Assembly: GCA_028023455.1 (NCBI GenBank)
Contig: JAQFVV010012511.1
Location: 682,001 to 746,000 of the forward strand
From: Epiperipatus broadwayi
Taxonomy: Eukaryota; Onychophora; Udeonychophora; Euonychophora; Peripatidae
Direction: 5' to 3'
Length of the DNA: 64,000 nt
In this document: one piece after another, positions 11,820-24,110 of the stretch
How the letters are laid out: each line of letters begins with the position of its first letter
How positions within the stretch are numbered: position 1 is the first letter of the stretch
Notes under the pieces: generated by a model
What the model was told of the DNA's origin: nothing
The model's database searches: none
Seen by the model: the letters and a program-made list of their open reading frames with translations, nothing else
Translations under genes and position numbers: made by a program

Positions 11820-14800
11820 TACTTTAAATGTAAATTTTACCAAAATCATTGTGATATAGTAATGTGTAATATAATATAGTATATTCATTGATGATGACTT
11901 TAAGACAATACAATTATGCATTGATAGCAATAACAATAATAATATGGATGATGATTAGCAATAAGACCATAGACAACTAAATATATTTTCAAACAAGATT
12001 TATTTACACTATTTCTAAAATAATAATAAATAATTGAAGAACATATATATATATTAGAAATAATCTAAAGCAAGGTATATTAATTTGGTTACAGGTATAT
12101 TCCTTTTAAATTTATTAACAGTTTTGATGCATTGATATGTCTAATAATTGTTATTCGTAATAGCTAACTACAGTATGTTATTGAGAGCATTAAAATATAA
12201 CTAAGCTTTATTAATAATCAATATGATGACAATTATCATTTAAAGCACAATGACAATTATTATTTAGAATTCAACAATCAATTATATAAATATGGGAACA
12301 GACATCAGGAGTCAGATATTTATAGGATACTAAATTTTGCCCATGTCCACAGAATAATCATCTTAACTATTGAAATGTCTTACCGATCCATCAGCAAACT
12401 ACTGCTTGATAGAAATAAAATTATATATTGTGCCCTTTTGTATGGGTCACCATTTAATTTTTGTGCTAATCTATTAAAAATTTTAAATTTAAGATATATT
12501 TGAATATGTGATGTTAATTTTGCTTATGGTAATATTTCAAAAGGTTTAATTAAAGCAATCTATGAGTATTTGATATGTGAAATTGTGCTGATATAGAGAG
12601 AGACATTTTAAATGATGATGATTATAATATATAGTTGGGAAAAATGGCCATAATCAATACTGCATTAATATATTTAATAAATAGGTATTTAAAGCTAAAA
12701 GTGTTTAAAAGACAAGTTAAAATTAAATGCATATGTTTATTGTTGATAAAATAATATTATAAAAGAATATAAATATTTTAATTATTATAAGTACTTAAAT
12801 AGAAGATTAATATTTGATTTTAATAATATTGGATAATTATTTTAAAATCTATTATAATATCTTATTTATTTAAAAAATATTTATTTTAAAAAAATGCAAT
12901 TGTTAGTTTATTTTTAGACGATGACAAGCGTTTCTTGTGTTGTAGTAGAAACAGATGTTAGTTAAATATACACAAACATGCTTGGAAGTTATTTAGCAAA
13001 GTTGCAAAACTATTTTAAAAATCATGTTGTAAAATTTATAAATAATACGTGAGTTATCACGAGATAAAAATAAAGATATTCAATGTGAAATATTAAATCT
13101 GATTTTAAAATATTGTTTTAAAAATATAACGTATAAAAAAAGACTTAGTTTATTTTAAATAATTTTATAAAAGTTAAAATTAAAATCAAGTAAGAGTATA
13201 TTTTAAAAGTGTTTAATAAATTTAAATAAACGATAAAGATTATTTTAGAAATTTAATAATGTAATAAATATTAAATATTAAATAAGTCATTATTTATTTT
13301 TAATTTTGTGTTGTTGGTAAATATGTAAATAAGCCAGCAAAGTTGATTGTTTAATCTACCAATCAAATGGGAAGTTTCTTCCGGTATAAAAGCTCAGTTC
13401 AATTGTTAGGAGAGGACTCTGTGATTGAATTTTCAAGTTAATTGTGCTATTAAAAAAATAGCTAAGTAAATTTATAGACGCTCTAAAATCATTTTTTTAA
13501 AATTATAAGAGTGTCATTGTAAATAATTTATAAAAGTTTTAAATGATAGACCTGCAGTGTTAATTTAATTTTCCCTATCAGTCGTCTCTATATTAAGCTC
13601 AATTTACATGCAAATGGTCATGGGAACATCATATATAGTGAAAATATATCGGAAACTTTATACTAAAAGTATGACAAACGCTGGATTAGTTCGGATAATT
13701 ACGAGATGGAGAAAAGTAATATTTTGGACAGTATATATTTTTAAAAGCTAATTGCTATTGACTATTAGAAAATTAAATACTTTAAAGAATAAAGTACTTC
13801 TTTATAAAGAAAGTATTTTGTAAGATATAAATTTAAATATATCTTAAGGAAAGATATTAGAAATAAAAGTAGTTTTTATAAATACTTGCCTTGCTAAGTC
13901 TTTATGTTTAAAAGACTGAATGTTAATAATTTTAAAAGGCAAATAAATTGAAATATAGTTAGCTGAAAGTCTTAATATAATAAAAATTATTATATTGAAA
14001 TAATTTAAACGCTGGTCGTTTATAGATAAAGAAGTTTATTCTTACCTGGATATTTTATGGAATGCGCAAATAATATGTGGACGTCCCAGTCAATTTAAAA
14101 TAATTAAATGATAATTTTTCATAAACTATAGACTAATTTAAAATAATAACTTTGAATAATATTCTAGAAAGAATTAAAACAGGATCCTATAAACTATTTT
14201 AATTTGTTTTATTTCTTATGGAAAAATTAACTTTTATTTTGTTTAAAAAGAACGTTTTCGTTTTTCATAAACTTTTAAAAAACACGTGGTGGACCGGAAA
14301 CAGGAAATGGTGTTCTAGTGAATATGTGCCTACGATTAAAGAACTTTATGGTGAAAAGGAAACATCGCTGGAATTATGTAATATGAATTTTGTTTATTTA
14401 TCTAATATAAAAGTTAAATAGTATTAATCTATTAAAAATAAGATAGGTACATTTCTTAAAATAATAACTAAAGTAATATAATAATTAATTACATAAGTTT
14501 ATTTTATAATTAATATAAAACGTAATATGTTAAAGAATGATCGTGAGTGTAAATGTGAATTATTTTATGAAGCTGTAATTCCGAAGAATATTGGAAGATG
14601 GACTGTACATTAAATCATTATTGATGGTAAAAAATTGTATAATAATAATAATTTTAATGTATTTAATATGTTTTCTTTAGATCAACCGAATGATATGTTA
14701 TTTTGAATGAATGTATGATTATTTTAAAAATACACACACATTATATTGGCAGTGACAGTTTTATTTAAATATGCATAATTTGAATTTATGATATAAATAC

Positions 14801-16681
14801 GATGCAACATTACATAAGAAGCTTAGAAATAATTATATGATTCTTTCGTAAATAAATTTTAATATTTTGTTTATGTTATAGTATTAGAATTATATTTGTT
14901 ATTCATAAGTAATTATTTTTATTGCAAGTTAGGAAGAGATTTAAAAGTCTATATTTTATTTTTTGTTTTATTGGATAAATTAAGTTAAGTTTTATGTAGA
15001 AGTTTATATTTGAATTGAAGATTTACCGAATATAGATGATGAATTATAAATAGTTTTGGATAATTAGTATTTATTTAAAATTGATGATTGTTTTTCCGGA
15101 AAGTTTAAATAAGTTTAAAAGGATGTTTTGTAGATAGAAAGTTATTAAGAAGGAGTAGAATAACACATAAAGTAAAGTAATAATTTTACATAGAAAAGAA
15201 TCATAGAATTTATCTAATATAATACTTTATGAATTTGAAATTAATGAATAATTTAAATATTATTATTTAACAGTACATATATGTAATGCATATTTAGTAA
15301 AACATGTAGCATAAATTGCATTAAGTGAAATATAAAATTGTAATCAATTATTTGTTATTACATTACAAAAATACATTGATTTCTATATTATGATATTAAA
15401 GTAGTACTAATAATAAAGTGAACACATGCTAATACATGATGAAATGAATAATAATAATACTTAATTGATGTAGCGATTTAATTATTAAAGTTTAATTGTT
15501 TACATATGCTACATAAACAGTATTTACATAAATTTATTTGTAATAATTGAAGCTTACTGATATGTATTTAAAGTGTAGGTTCGAAAACATACTTCAATGT
15601 TATTAGTACAGCATTTTAAAAGAATGTATCAATTATTTATTAAGAGTATAAGTTAATAACAGTGTAAACATCTTGTATTAATATTTTTATATATTTTATT
15701 TTCCTTTGTTTTTCTAATTTTGAACTGTAAATATTGTAAATAGATTCTTAATCAAAGTTAATGTAAATAAATTTGTTTAATTTGTTTTAAAAGTGTGTCG
15801 AGTTCATTATTTTGCACCACAGCATTTGACAGCAGATAATTTGAAGAAACATAATATTTGCACAATGTGAATTTATTAATATTATTTTAGAAATAAATAT
15901 AATATTTTCCTGATTATCATTTATGAGAATTGATTGACATTATTACATTATATTACAATGGTCATAGAATAATTATAATGCATAATATAAGAGTACAATA
16001 TTATTTATTGCCACAGATTATTAAATTATAAGATTTTGATCTATTCCAAAATTAAGATGCTATATGAAAATAAAAGATATACATATGATTATTTATTTAA
16101 TGATTGATGATATAACAGAAATAGATAAGATTAAGTTATACTCTAAGATTAGTATTATATATTATTATTAAAATAAGTTAGGTGTATTTAGGTTTGATAT
16201 AAAATCCCATATCATACTTATTTACATGAGTTATCATTACTTTAAGATAATTAGAAGAACCTGAGATTATTTAATTATATTTTAAAAATTAAAAGTTAAG
16301 ATTTATTTATTTTATTATTATTAAAGATAATTTATTTTATTTAAAAGCCATAAGAATGCTATAGAGGTAGTAGTAAGTTAATAAGGAGGTGACAGTATTC
16401 TTATGCCATTGAGACAATGTCTTGGAAGATATTGACTCAATGTAAATCTACTTATTACTTTGTAACTTTACTTCACAGTCTCATGATTTTAATAAATACT
16501 TATTTAATTAGTACATACTATAGAAATATATTGATTTTGATAATTAATAATAAATTTAATTAGAATATGATAATATAAAAGTATATTAAAGATAGATATG
16601 CAAATTTTAATTAAGCATTATAATTTAATTAAGCTAGTCGTATTTCAAACTATATTATACATCGAGAAGTAAGGGTACAAT
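11820..16681. other. Very AT-rich sequence, no gene recognised
   Basis: Almost 5 kb of AT-rich DNA ends in the assembly gap. The only frame of note (14218-14421, 67 codons) is not recognised and has no domain. A CCAAT-TATA promoter-like pair is listed separately. No terminal repeats were found to define an element. Confidence 0.4.
13359..13392 (+). promoter_or_regulatory. CCAAT plus TATAAAAG promoter-like pair
   Basis: CCAAT at 13359-13363 lies 26 bases upstream of TATAAAAG at 13385-13392, followed by CTCAGTTC, which resembles an initiator. The spacing fits a Pol II core promoter. No convincing gene follows, so an LTR or pseudogene promoter, or chance in AT-rich DNA, is as likely as a real gene promoter. 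Confidence 0.3.
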
Positions 16682-17181
16682 NNNNNNNNNNNNNNNNNNN
16701 NNNNNNNNNNNNNNNNNNNNNNNNNNNNNNNNNNNNNNNNNNNNNNNNNNNNNNNNNNNNNNNNNNNNNNNNNNNNNNNNNNNNNNNNNNNNNNNNNNNN
16801 NNNNNNNNNNNNNNNNNNNNNNNNNNNNNNNNNNNNNNNNNNNNNNNNNNNNNNNNNNNNNNNNNNNNNNNNNNNNNNNNNNNNNNNNNNNNNNNNNNNN
16901 NNNNNNNNNNNNNNNNNNNNNNNNNNNNNNNNNNNNNNNNNNNNNNNNNNNNNNNNNNNNNNNNNNNNNNNNNNNNNNNNNNNNNNNNNNNNNNNNNNNN
17001 NNNNNNNNNNNNNNNNNNNNNNNNNNNNNNNNNNNNNNNNNNNNNNNNNNNNNNNNNNNNNNNNNNNNNNNNNNNNNNNNNNNNNNNNNNNNNNNNNNNN
17101 NNNNNNNNNNNNNNNNNNNNNNNNNNNNNNNNNNNNNNNNNNNNNNNNNNNNNNNNNNNNNNNNNNNNNNNNNNNNNNNNN
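16682..17181. other. Assembly gap, 500 N
   Basis: Exactly 500 unknown bases, the usual size of a placeholder scaffold gap. The true distance and orientation of the flanks are not known. Confidence 0.99.
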
Positions 17182-19169
17182 CAAAATAGTATGCTCACTT
17201 AACAAGATTCAAATCCTAAGCAAAAGTACCTCGAATCCAATCATGCTCGAGATACACAGGTCTGGAGCAGTCCTGAATTCTAACCTATTTGCCTATTCTT
17301 CGAATCTCTGACTCAATGAACAACAATTCTGATGACACAGTAAAATTATTTTAAATCCGTGCCCAGAAGCAAAGCGGTAGAGCATAAGATCAGAATGATG
17401 ATGATGATCGAGGTCGGAGTAGCCCAGTTATTACATTATCATAGTTATTTATTAATGCTAAGCTCTTAGCTAAAGAAAATAATTCTAAATATTAACTAGA
17501 AACTAATAATTCAACACAAACCAAGATTTACATGAAAATATATATATTTAATAAATGCAGAAAACGCATATATATGTTACAAAATTGTTTCACGCTTGGA
17601 GTGATTTTATACATTTTGAAAACTTGGGATTTGTTTTATAAAATCCCCATTACATCAATTATTTAATAGATACCATTTTATAGAATGTGTTATAAGTTGT
17701 GCGGGGTTAATATGCCAAAATGTGTATGTACAAAATAATCTACAAGATCGGAACAGATTCGGATTACAGAAAGATACACAATAATTTAACGTTAATCATT
17801 TTGACAAATAAATATAAATTTACGGTCTCAATCATTTATTTACAATCTTAAAATCATTACATATGTTTGATAAGCATTGTTTGGACATAGCGTCTCTAGA
17901 ATAAGTATGCATAAGAAACAAACAATGCGCAATATTTACTAGAATAAATTATACAAATTGATTTGCGTCTCTGGGAATCGATAAAGCTTTTTAAAGGAAA
18001 ACAATTTTTAGATCAACATACTGAACGTATTTTACGAAATGAATCTTTATCTTTAACACATCATTGCGACTTACTAAGATTAGACGGACGGATGATCAAA
18101 TTAAAGAGCAAAGTTACGGTACTAGCATACAATAACGAAAATAAGGCCTCATGGCGATTGTGAATATTTTATCATTTAAAAGAATACTTTGAAACGAACT
18201 TAGATTGGATCTGTCCACGCCTTCTGGCGGAGCTAGAGGGTCTGGGTTTGAGAGCCCTGAATCTGGATGCGCTGTCTTCTGCAGCACATAAATATCATAA
18301 CCCTCGTAAACTTTACGTTTCCACAGGAAGCATTGTACCTGATTGTGAACGATTCTGAGAAGTAGGATGGGAGCTTTAGATGTTCCCAATGACTAAACAA
18401 TCAAGAAATGGAGAAGATAAAATATCAGAATAATGGAAATGTATGCCAGCAACATTATTGGACATGAATATAAGTTTTATAATATAATTTTCAAACTTGG
18501 AAATTGTCTAACCTCTGGCGCAATAATCTGTTTTCAATTCTGAGTCATTTAACTAATCATAATGAATAATAATGCTTCTATTTATAATATTATTAAACTA
18601 ACAACATTTATATTTAAAGAATCGATTCCCAAATACGTATTAACAGGTAGAATTTGCCTTTCAGGCACCAGCAAAAAGGAATGAATTAATTATATGAAGG
18701 TTCACGATATTTTTAAAATAGAAAATTAAAGCAAAATTCATCCACAATAAAAGTTTTTAATTTACTTTAAGAATAATGAATTTAAAATGAAACCAAACTC
18801 GCGAGCAATTTCTATTTAATATAGACAAAACTTTATTGATAAGTTTTAAATAAAGCCCACCCTTTTCCAAAGTAAAACAATTATTTTCCCCCTTACTCGC
18901 GAATTTAGCGATTTTGGCACATTAAAGAAAATAAATTATATCTATACATTAAACAAAATGCATGAAATCTTAATGGAATCGCACACATTTATATATAATT
19001 TAATTAAGCGTGAAAGGTAAGTTAAAATACATGATATTAATAAAAGATTACTGAGAGAGAGAGTTTAAAAGCAAAATTAGCAGAAGCTTATAAAACAATA
19101 TATAAATTAAGATATGAAGGTTGAACTATAGATTACAAAAGTATTGTCGTATAAAGGCAGTTCTACGTT
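17182..19169. other. AT-rich sequence with a GC-richer patch, no gene recognised
   Basis: No gene was recognised. The patch at about 18195-18390 is clearly GC-richer; its minus-strand frame (18114-18389) contains SNPDPLAPPEGVD but matches nothing known to me. It could be a repeat fragment or a pseudogene piece. The rest is AT-rich. Confidence 0.35.
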
Positions 19170-20000
19170 AAAAGGTTACCTAAGGAAAAAAACAGCATAG
19201 AAGCGTCATTAGCAATCAGCAGTCGGAAGCAATCATGTTGTATGGTCGGCCGGATAGGACATGGCAATTGACAGGCAGAGAGTTCTTCGAGAGAAGAAGA
19301 GATCGGTGCTAGATTCCAATACTCACGCTCCATCTGCAGCACTTGTGTTGGCTTCTTAAAGGTAATTAACTCAACTGACTAAAAACTCCTCTGCACTGAA
19401 AGTAAACTCCCACTTCCTCTGTTCTGTGGTTCCTTTTATAACATTTCAATACTGCCCAGAATTCAATTTCATACACCACCCTTATCTCTGTAATCCTTTT
19501 AAAAACAATATTTCATTAGTAAAATATTTTCAATAGATAAGGCTTGAAATACCCTTTTTAGCTGTTTTGAAAGATTTGAAAACAACTGATAAACGATTTG
19601 TTTTTCGATTGTAATTAAGATTTATAAATTTTAATTATAGACAATGATCTGACTAGTGATAAAGATAATTTCAATATTTCAAGCCTTCCCCAATTTTCTT
19701 TGTTGTTACATTGAATATACACAGATATAAAAATAATTACAAATATCTAAGCAAATGTATTTTTATAGCAATAAAATTATTGCTTTAGTCATAATATATA
19801 TACGCATCATTCAAACTACTGTTTCATTTTTACTAAACAAAATTAATTTTACTCGTCTTTAGAATGATTCGACATACAGTGTGTGAGTGAATAGCATATA
19901 TTCATAGCAGGGTCTGAATTGTGGGCCCCATAGGAGGTTAGTGTAGATGGTTAAGCATGAAGCCAATGATTAGACATTGACTGCTTCATTCTTCCCCACT
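19170..20000 (-). mobile_element. Probable 3' LTR region of minus-strand Gypsy element 2
   Basis: On the minus strand, about 220 bases after the integrase stop, a purine tract AAGTGGGGAAGA (complement of about 19989-20000) is followed by TGAAGCAGTC, as expected for polypurine tract and LTR start. Further along, a TATAAAAGG box (complement of about 19432-19440) is followed by an initiator-like TTTCAGTGCAG, consistent with an LTR promoter. An alternative LTR start is TGTAACAAC at 19711. The 5' LTR is not present, so neither end is confirmed. Confidence 0.4.
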
Positions 20001-20223
20001 TAAAGTGATCAAAAAAAAATCAATAAAAAAAAATACTTTTGTTGGAGTCTAATATAATGTTGGTGAGAAAAACAACCTTAATAAATGAGCATAAAAACTT
20101 TGCTCCTTGTGGACAAAAAAAAACAAAACTGCCTTCTTATTTGAATCAAGTTTTTAGTATGGAGAAGAAAGAATCTTTCATGCCTTTTTATATTTTTATT
20201 TCAACTTCTTGCTGTTTTTTCCA

Positions 20224-21204
20224 TTAACTGAAATATTTGGTATGAGGATCGGGTGGTGTGTATGGTTTCAATTGTCGTGCATTATAGATGCCATTAAATC
20301 CATTTTCTCCTTCCAATAGAAAAGCATTTTCGTGACATCTTCTCCGAACAAGGTATGGTCCACTATACAAGGGAAAAAATTTTTTAAACTCCTTTTTTAC
20401 TACACTGCTAGTCTTGGGAGATCTCAACCATACTTGATCGCCTTCTTGAAATTGGTGACATTGCATCCGTCCCCTCTTTATGCGATTTTCAGCTGCCTGG
20501 GCCAACCGTCTTCTAGCAGCTTCTTGGTCACGAATAGGGTCAATAACTATTTCATCTAGTGGCACCAGGTTCGGAAATAAGTTGCGACATGGCTTCCCAT
20601 AGTGAAGGCGTTCGGGCATAAAACCGGTAGACTCATTTATCATCTGGTTTATACAGTTGACTATTTCTGGGGTTTTATTTACCCAATCCCGGTGGTTGGT
20701 TGATATGTAGGTGCGAAAGAGACGATTGAGTTCTCTCATGACTCTTTCACATGGGTTAGATTGGGGATTCCTAATCGATGTCAACCAATGAGTGAGTTGT
20801 TGCTTCAAAAGCCAGCTTCTCCATTTCTTAGAGGTGAAGGCTGAACCATGATCTGATAGAATAGAATTAGGTTTTACCACCTCAGGGAATTGTTTATCTT
20901 GGAGGGTCCGAATCGTATTCCTTGAGTCTGCAGCCCGGACAGGATATGCTCGTACATATTTGGAAAAAACATCATAGGTCACGAGTAGATATTGGAACTT
21001 TCTAAATTTGGGCAATGGGCCATAGTGGTTGATTGCAATTAGCTCATTGGGCCTTGATGCAGTTATGGGTTTCACAGTTCCAGCATAAGACTTGTTCGGA
21101 AACTTAGTCCGGGCACATGTTGCGCATTTCCGTAACACTGTGAGAATCTGTGTGTACATACCTGGCCAGTAAAATTGGAGTCTCAAGGCTTCCTCAGTTT
21201 TCAT
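20224..21204 (-). pseudogene. Gypsy element 2 integrase, catalytic Asp changed to Asn
   Basis: This is the integrase domain of a Ty3/Gypsy Pol (326-residue frame). C27 and C30 complete the zinc-binding motif, whose two His lie in the preceding frame (HKTLGH), so a frameshift at about 21200 splits the zinc domain. The catalytic core reads AINHYGPLP at residues 57-65, where Gypsy integrases have Asp. D118 (ILSDHG) and E153 (NPCERVMREL) are intact with 35-residue spacing. The triad is therefore N-D-E and strand transfer should be lost. The C-terminal module (GDQVWLRSP, SGPYLVRRR) is complete, and the frame ends with a natural stop. It is closely related to the integrase at 34-1176. Confidence 0.92.
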
Positions 21205-21929
21205 GGCCCATAATGTCCCAAGGTTTTGTGGACTTGTTCGACCAGTTGCATCCTAATCTTATTTGGCGTCATGATTTTCCATGGGTTCTCCATGTCTTTT
21301 GTTTTACATTGCAGGATCCCATCTTTTAAGCGGAATTGGGAGTATCGCTGCACATTTCTTTTGTTTGTACACATTAGGTGATTGGTTCCCAGGTTGGAAA
21401 TAATGTTAGCATATTGGTCATCTTGCCAATATCGTAGATTTGTCAAATCAGTTTCCATAGGGGTCTTCGTGGTCGTGGCCATGATTCTGAGGGTCTGTTC
21501 ACTCAGCTGGGGATTTTGGATACTGGCAGGTACAGGATGGCGGCTTAGGATATCTGCCACAATGTTCTCATGCCCTGGGCAGTAAGCCACTTTGTATTGG
21601 AACTGTTGAAGGGCCAGGCTCCACCGGATCAATCGATCATTAGTAAGGAAACTCTTATTCAAGAATTCCAAACATTTGTGATCGGTTACTATGACCACGT
21701 CAGACCCCAGGAGAAATTGCCGAAATTTTTGGCAGGCCCAAACGATTGCTAGGGTTTCTTGTTCTGTGGGGGTATAGTGTACTTTGGCTCCCTTTAAGGA
21801 GCGGCTACAAAAATAGAGCACCTGATGCTTTCCTTCTTCATTAACTTGAAATAACACAGCCCCCAATCCCTGCTTGCTACTATCAGTCTGGACGTAAAAG
21901 GTCCTTGTCAAATCAGGGTGACACAACAT
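21201..21929 (-). pseudogene. Gypsy element 2 RNase H domain and linker
   Basis: The RNase H part of Pol removes the RNA strand during reverse transcription. All four acidic residues are visible in this 242-residue frame: D16 (QTDSSKQGLGAVLFQ), E58 (EQETLAIVWA), D83 (VTDHKCLEFL) and D126 (HENIVADILSRHP). After about residue 132 comes the linker to integrase, ending with the two zinc-binding His (VHKTLGHYG), where a frameshift breaks the frame into the integrase frame. The first Met is not a true start: similarity continues upstream in another frame (ENIKKHFLKAV), so a second frameshift lies at about 21955-21975. Confidence 0.9.
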
Positions 21930-21952
21930 TACAGCTTTAAGGAAATGTTTTT

Positions 21953-22412
21953 TTATGTTCTCAAAACCTTGTCATGTGCTTCGGTCCATTCCCATTTATG
22001 ATCTTTCTTTAGTAACTCTGTCTCATGAGCAAAATTTGGGTAAAACCGGTGATAGAAGTTACAAAGCCCGAGGAAAGATCGGACCTGTTTCCGAGTTTTT
22101 GGTTTAGGGAAGTGCTCGATGGCTTCTACTTTCTCAGGGTGGACTTTGACCCCATACTCAGTTACAACATGTCCAAGGAATGTAATTTCTTTTACCACAA
22201 AGCGACTCTTTTCCAAGTTAATAGTTATGTTTTCTTGGGCACATTCACGGAAAAATTGTTCCAGGCATTTCAAATGTTCAGTGATGTTTTTCGATGCAAT
22301 TACTATTTCGTCCACATAGCAGACCATATTTTTCTGTACCTCTTTGGATAGGACTTGTTTTAAACATCGCATCAGTCCTGCCCCACTATTAATGAGTCCA
22401 AAGGGGACTCGC
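21953..22412 (-). pseudogene. Gypsy element 2 reverse transcriptase, palm/thumb part
   Basis: This is the second half of the reverse transcriptase. The frame reads KRVPFGLINSGAG (motif B region), then YVDEIVIAS at residues 19-27 of the 139-residue frame, then VTFLGHVV-like EITFLGHVVTEYG and FLGLCNFYHRF, which are standard Gypsy motifs. The active site should be YVDD or YLDD; the second Asp is replaced by Glu. The domain is cut just upstream of KRVPFGL by the TTAA-flanked insertion at 22417-24106, and the coding sequence resumes at 24111. Confidence 0.9.
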
Positions 22413-22416
22413 TTAA

Positions 22417-24106
22417 CTACTTCCGGTTTGTCGGCGTCATTTGCGCCCTTCGGTGCTCATTTGATGATGTGCTATTTTCTTTCTTTGCTGACGTAAAAAG
22501 TATAATGATGACGTCGAAGAAAATATGGCCGTTTTTAGCTATATATGTTAGCTTTCAAACGATCTTTATTTCAAAAAAATCGGTTGAAATTTAGATTTTT
22601 GGCGAATTTTTTAATCAACCACAGTATTTAATTTTTTTGTTTTTTTGGTAATTTTTGTACTTATCATGAAACGATAAAAGACATAAAATGTTTTACGGCT
22701 GCAAGTGAAGTTTTCTTCGGTATTATTCTCAAACAAGGCTTACAACAGACTAAGAACGTAATTATTCGTAAGTAAAATTTTTTAATTTTTTTTTTTAATT
22801 TTTTGAAAAAATATATTTTTTATTAATTTTAGTTTGTAATTAGTGTGTGCTAATTTGTAGTTATATATTTATTTATTTATGCTCATATACAATTCATATC
22901 TATCGAAAAATTGGTGTGTGTGTAATTATATATTTATGGTCGTATAGAATTCATATTTATCATAATTTTCTAAAGGTAGTTTGTAATACATTTATTTATG
23001 CTCACATAGAATTCATATTTATCGAAAAATTAGTGTGATTTAGTTTGTAATTATATATTTACTCATATAGAATTCATATCGTAATTAACTTATTAGTATA
23101 TAATTCATATCGTAATTTTCTAAAGTTCTATGTACACTAATCCTCTTATTTTTATAAAAATAATGATTTTCAAAAAGTATACTTTTTGAAAACCATTAAT
23201 TATGTTTATATTATATGGTTTACAAGCAATGAGTTATAAGACTAATAAACAAATGTATACAGACAGACATTGCATACACAAACATATAATCCAATTCTGA
23301 TTCTTGTTTATGTTTATGCTTGATCATGCTTTGCTTTTGCTATATGTTTCATAACATTATTTTCAAGTCTATAGACTATATGCAAATAAATTATATCTGT
23401 GGTACAATAAATATAACAAGATAGCATCACTTCTGTACATAAAAAATATAAACATCACTTGTGCACTGCATAAAGAATATAAACATCATTGGTGATCACA
23501 ATGAATATAAACATCACTATTGTACACACAAAAAATATAAAATGAAGAGATAAAACTCATTTTATCAGTGATATAGAAAGTAGCCTACAATTTCTAGTTT
23601 TAGACATACAAGAAGCCAATTGCTATGATGATTTCTTTTGTATCTTTTATTAGGATGAATCTTTTTCTTTATAGACGCCTTTGACATTTAGAACATTTGG
23701 GGTACAAGATAGAAATGAACAAGTCATATCCGACTTTGTTTGGAGATTGTGAAGCTATGGATTATCTCAGGTAAGACATATTATACATGTTTAGAAAGAT
23801 AATTTTGTAAGGAATAGAAAGAAATTATCACTGAAGATGAATTTTGAATTTTAGTTAATGTTAATTTCCAAATTATGAACAAACAATAAAATAATAATTA
23901 TTTCGAATGTGAAAATTTCTTTTTTTTCCTTATTTTTTATATAGTTATCACTATTTATTTTATGCTTATTGTTTTTCTTAATTTTTCTAGTTTCTAGCAA
24001 TGTAATTGTTTTTGTTCTAACATAATTAAAACTGAAGTTATTATGAAAATTGTGTCTCAGGCCATTATTTTAAAAAGTTCAATATGGCGGCTTGAAGCTG
24101 AAGTAG
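22417..24106. mobile_element. TTAA-flanked DNA element inserted in Gypsy RT gene
   Basis: The Gypsy reading frame is interrupted here and resumes on the other side. Joining the flanks through a single TTAA restores the frame across the RT motif, so TTAA (22413-22416 and 24107-24110) is the target duplication and the insert is 1690 bp. The ends are CTACTTC...GAAGTAG, a 7-bp perfect terminal inverted repeat with weak further similarity. TTAA duplication is characteristic of piggyBac-type elements, though the termini are not the usual CCC. No transposase frame was recognised. Internal short repeats around 22840-23110 (TTTGTAATTATATATTTA and CATATAGAATTCATAT variants) recur four or five times. 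Confidence 0.85.
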
Positions 24107-24110
24107 TTAA

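Noticed and set aside
16645-17205. Long minus-strand open frames
   Set aside because: They run through the 500-N gap and are artefacts of unknown bases.
17322-17345. CTGATGA that might start another hammerhead
   Set aside because: No GAAA at the right distance and no helix I or II pairing.
17745-17760. AGATCGGAACAG, similar to adapter start AGATCGGAAGAG
   Set aside because: The match stops after nine bases and there is no structural break around it.
18114-18389. Minus-strand frame containing SNPDPLAPPEGVD
   Set aside because: Not recognised, no splice context, and only part of it is GC-richer; not supported as a gene.
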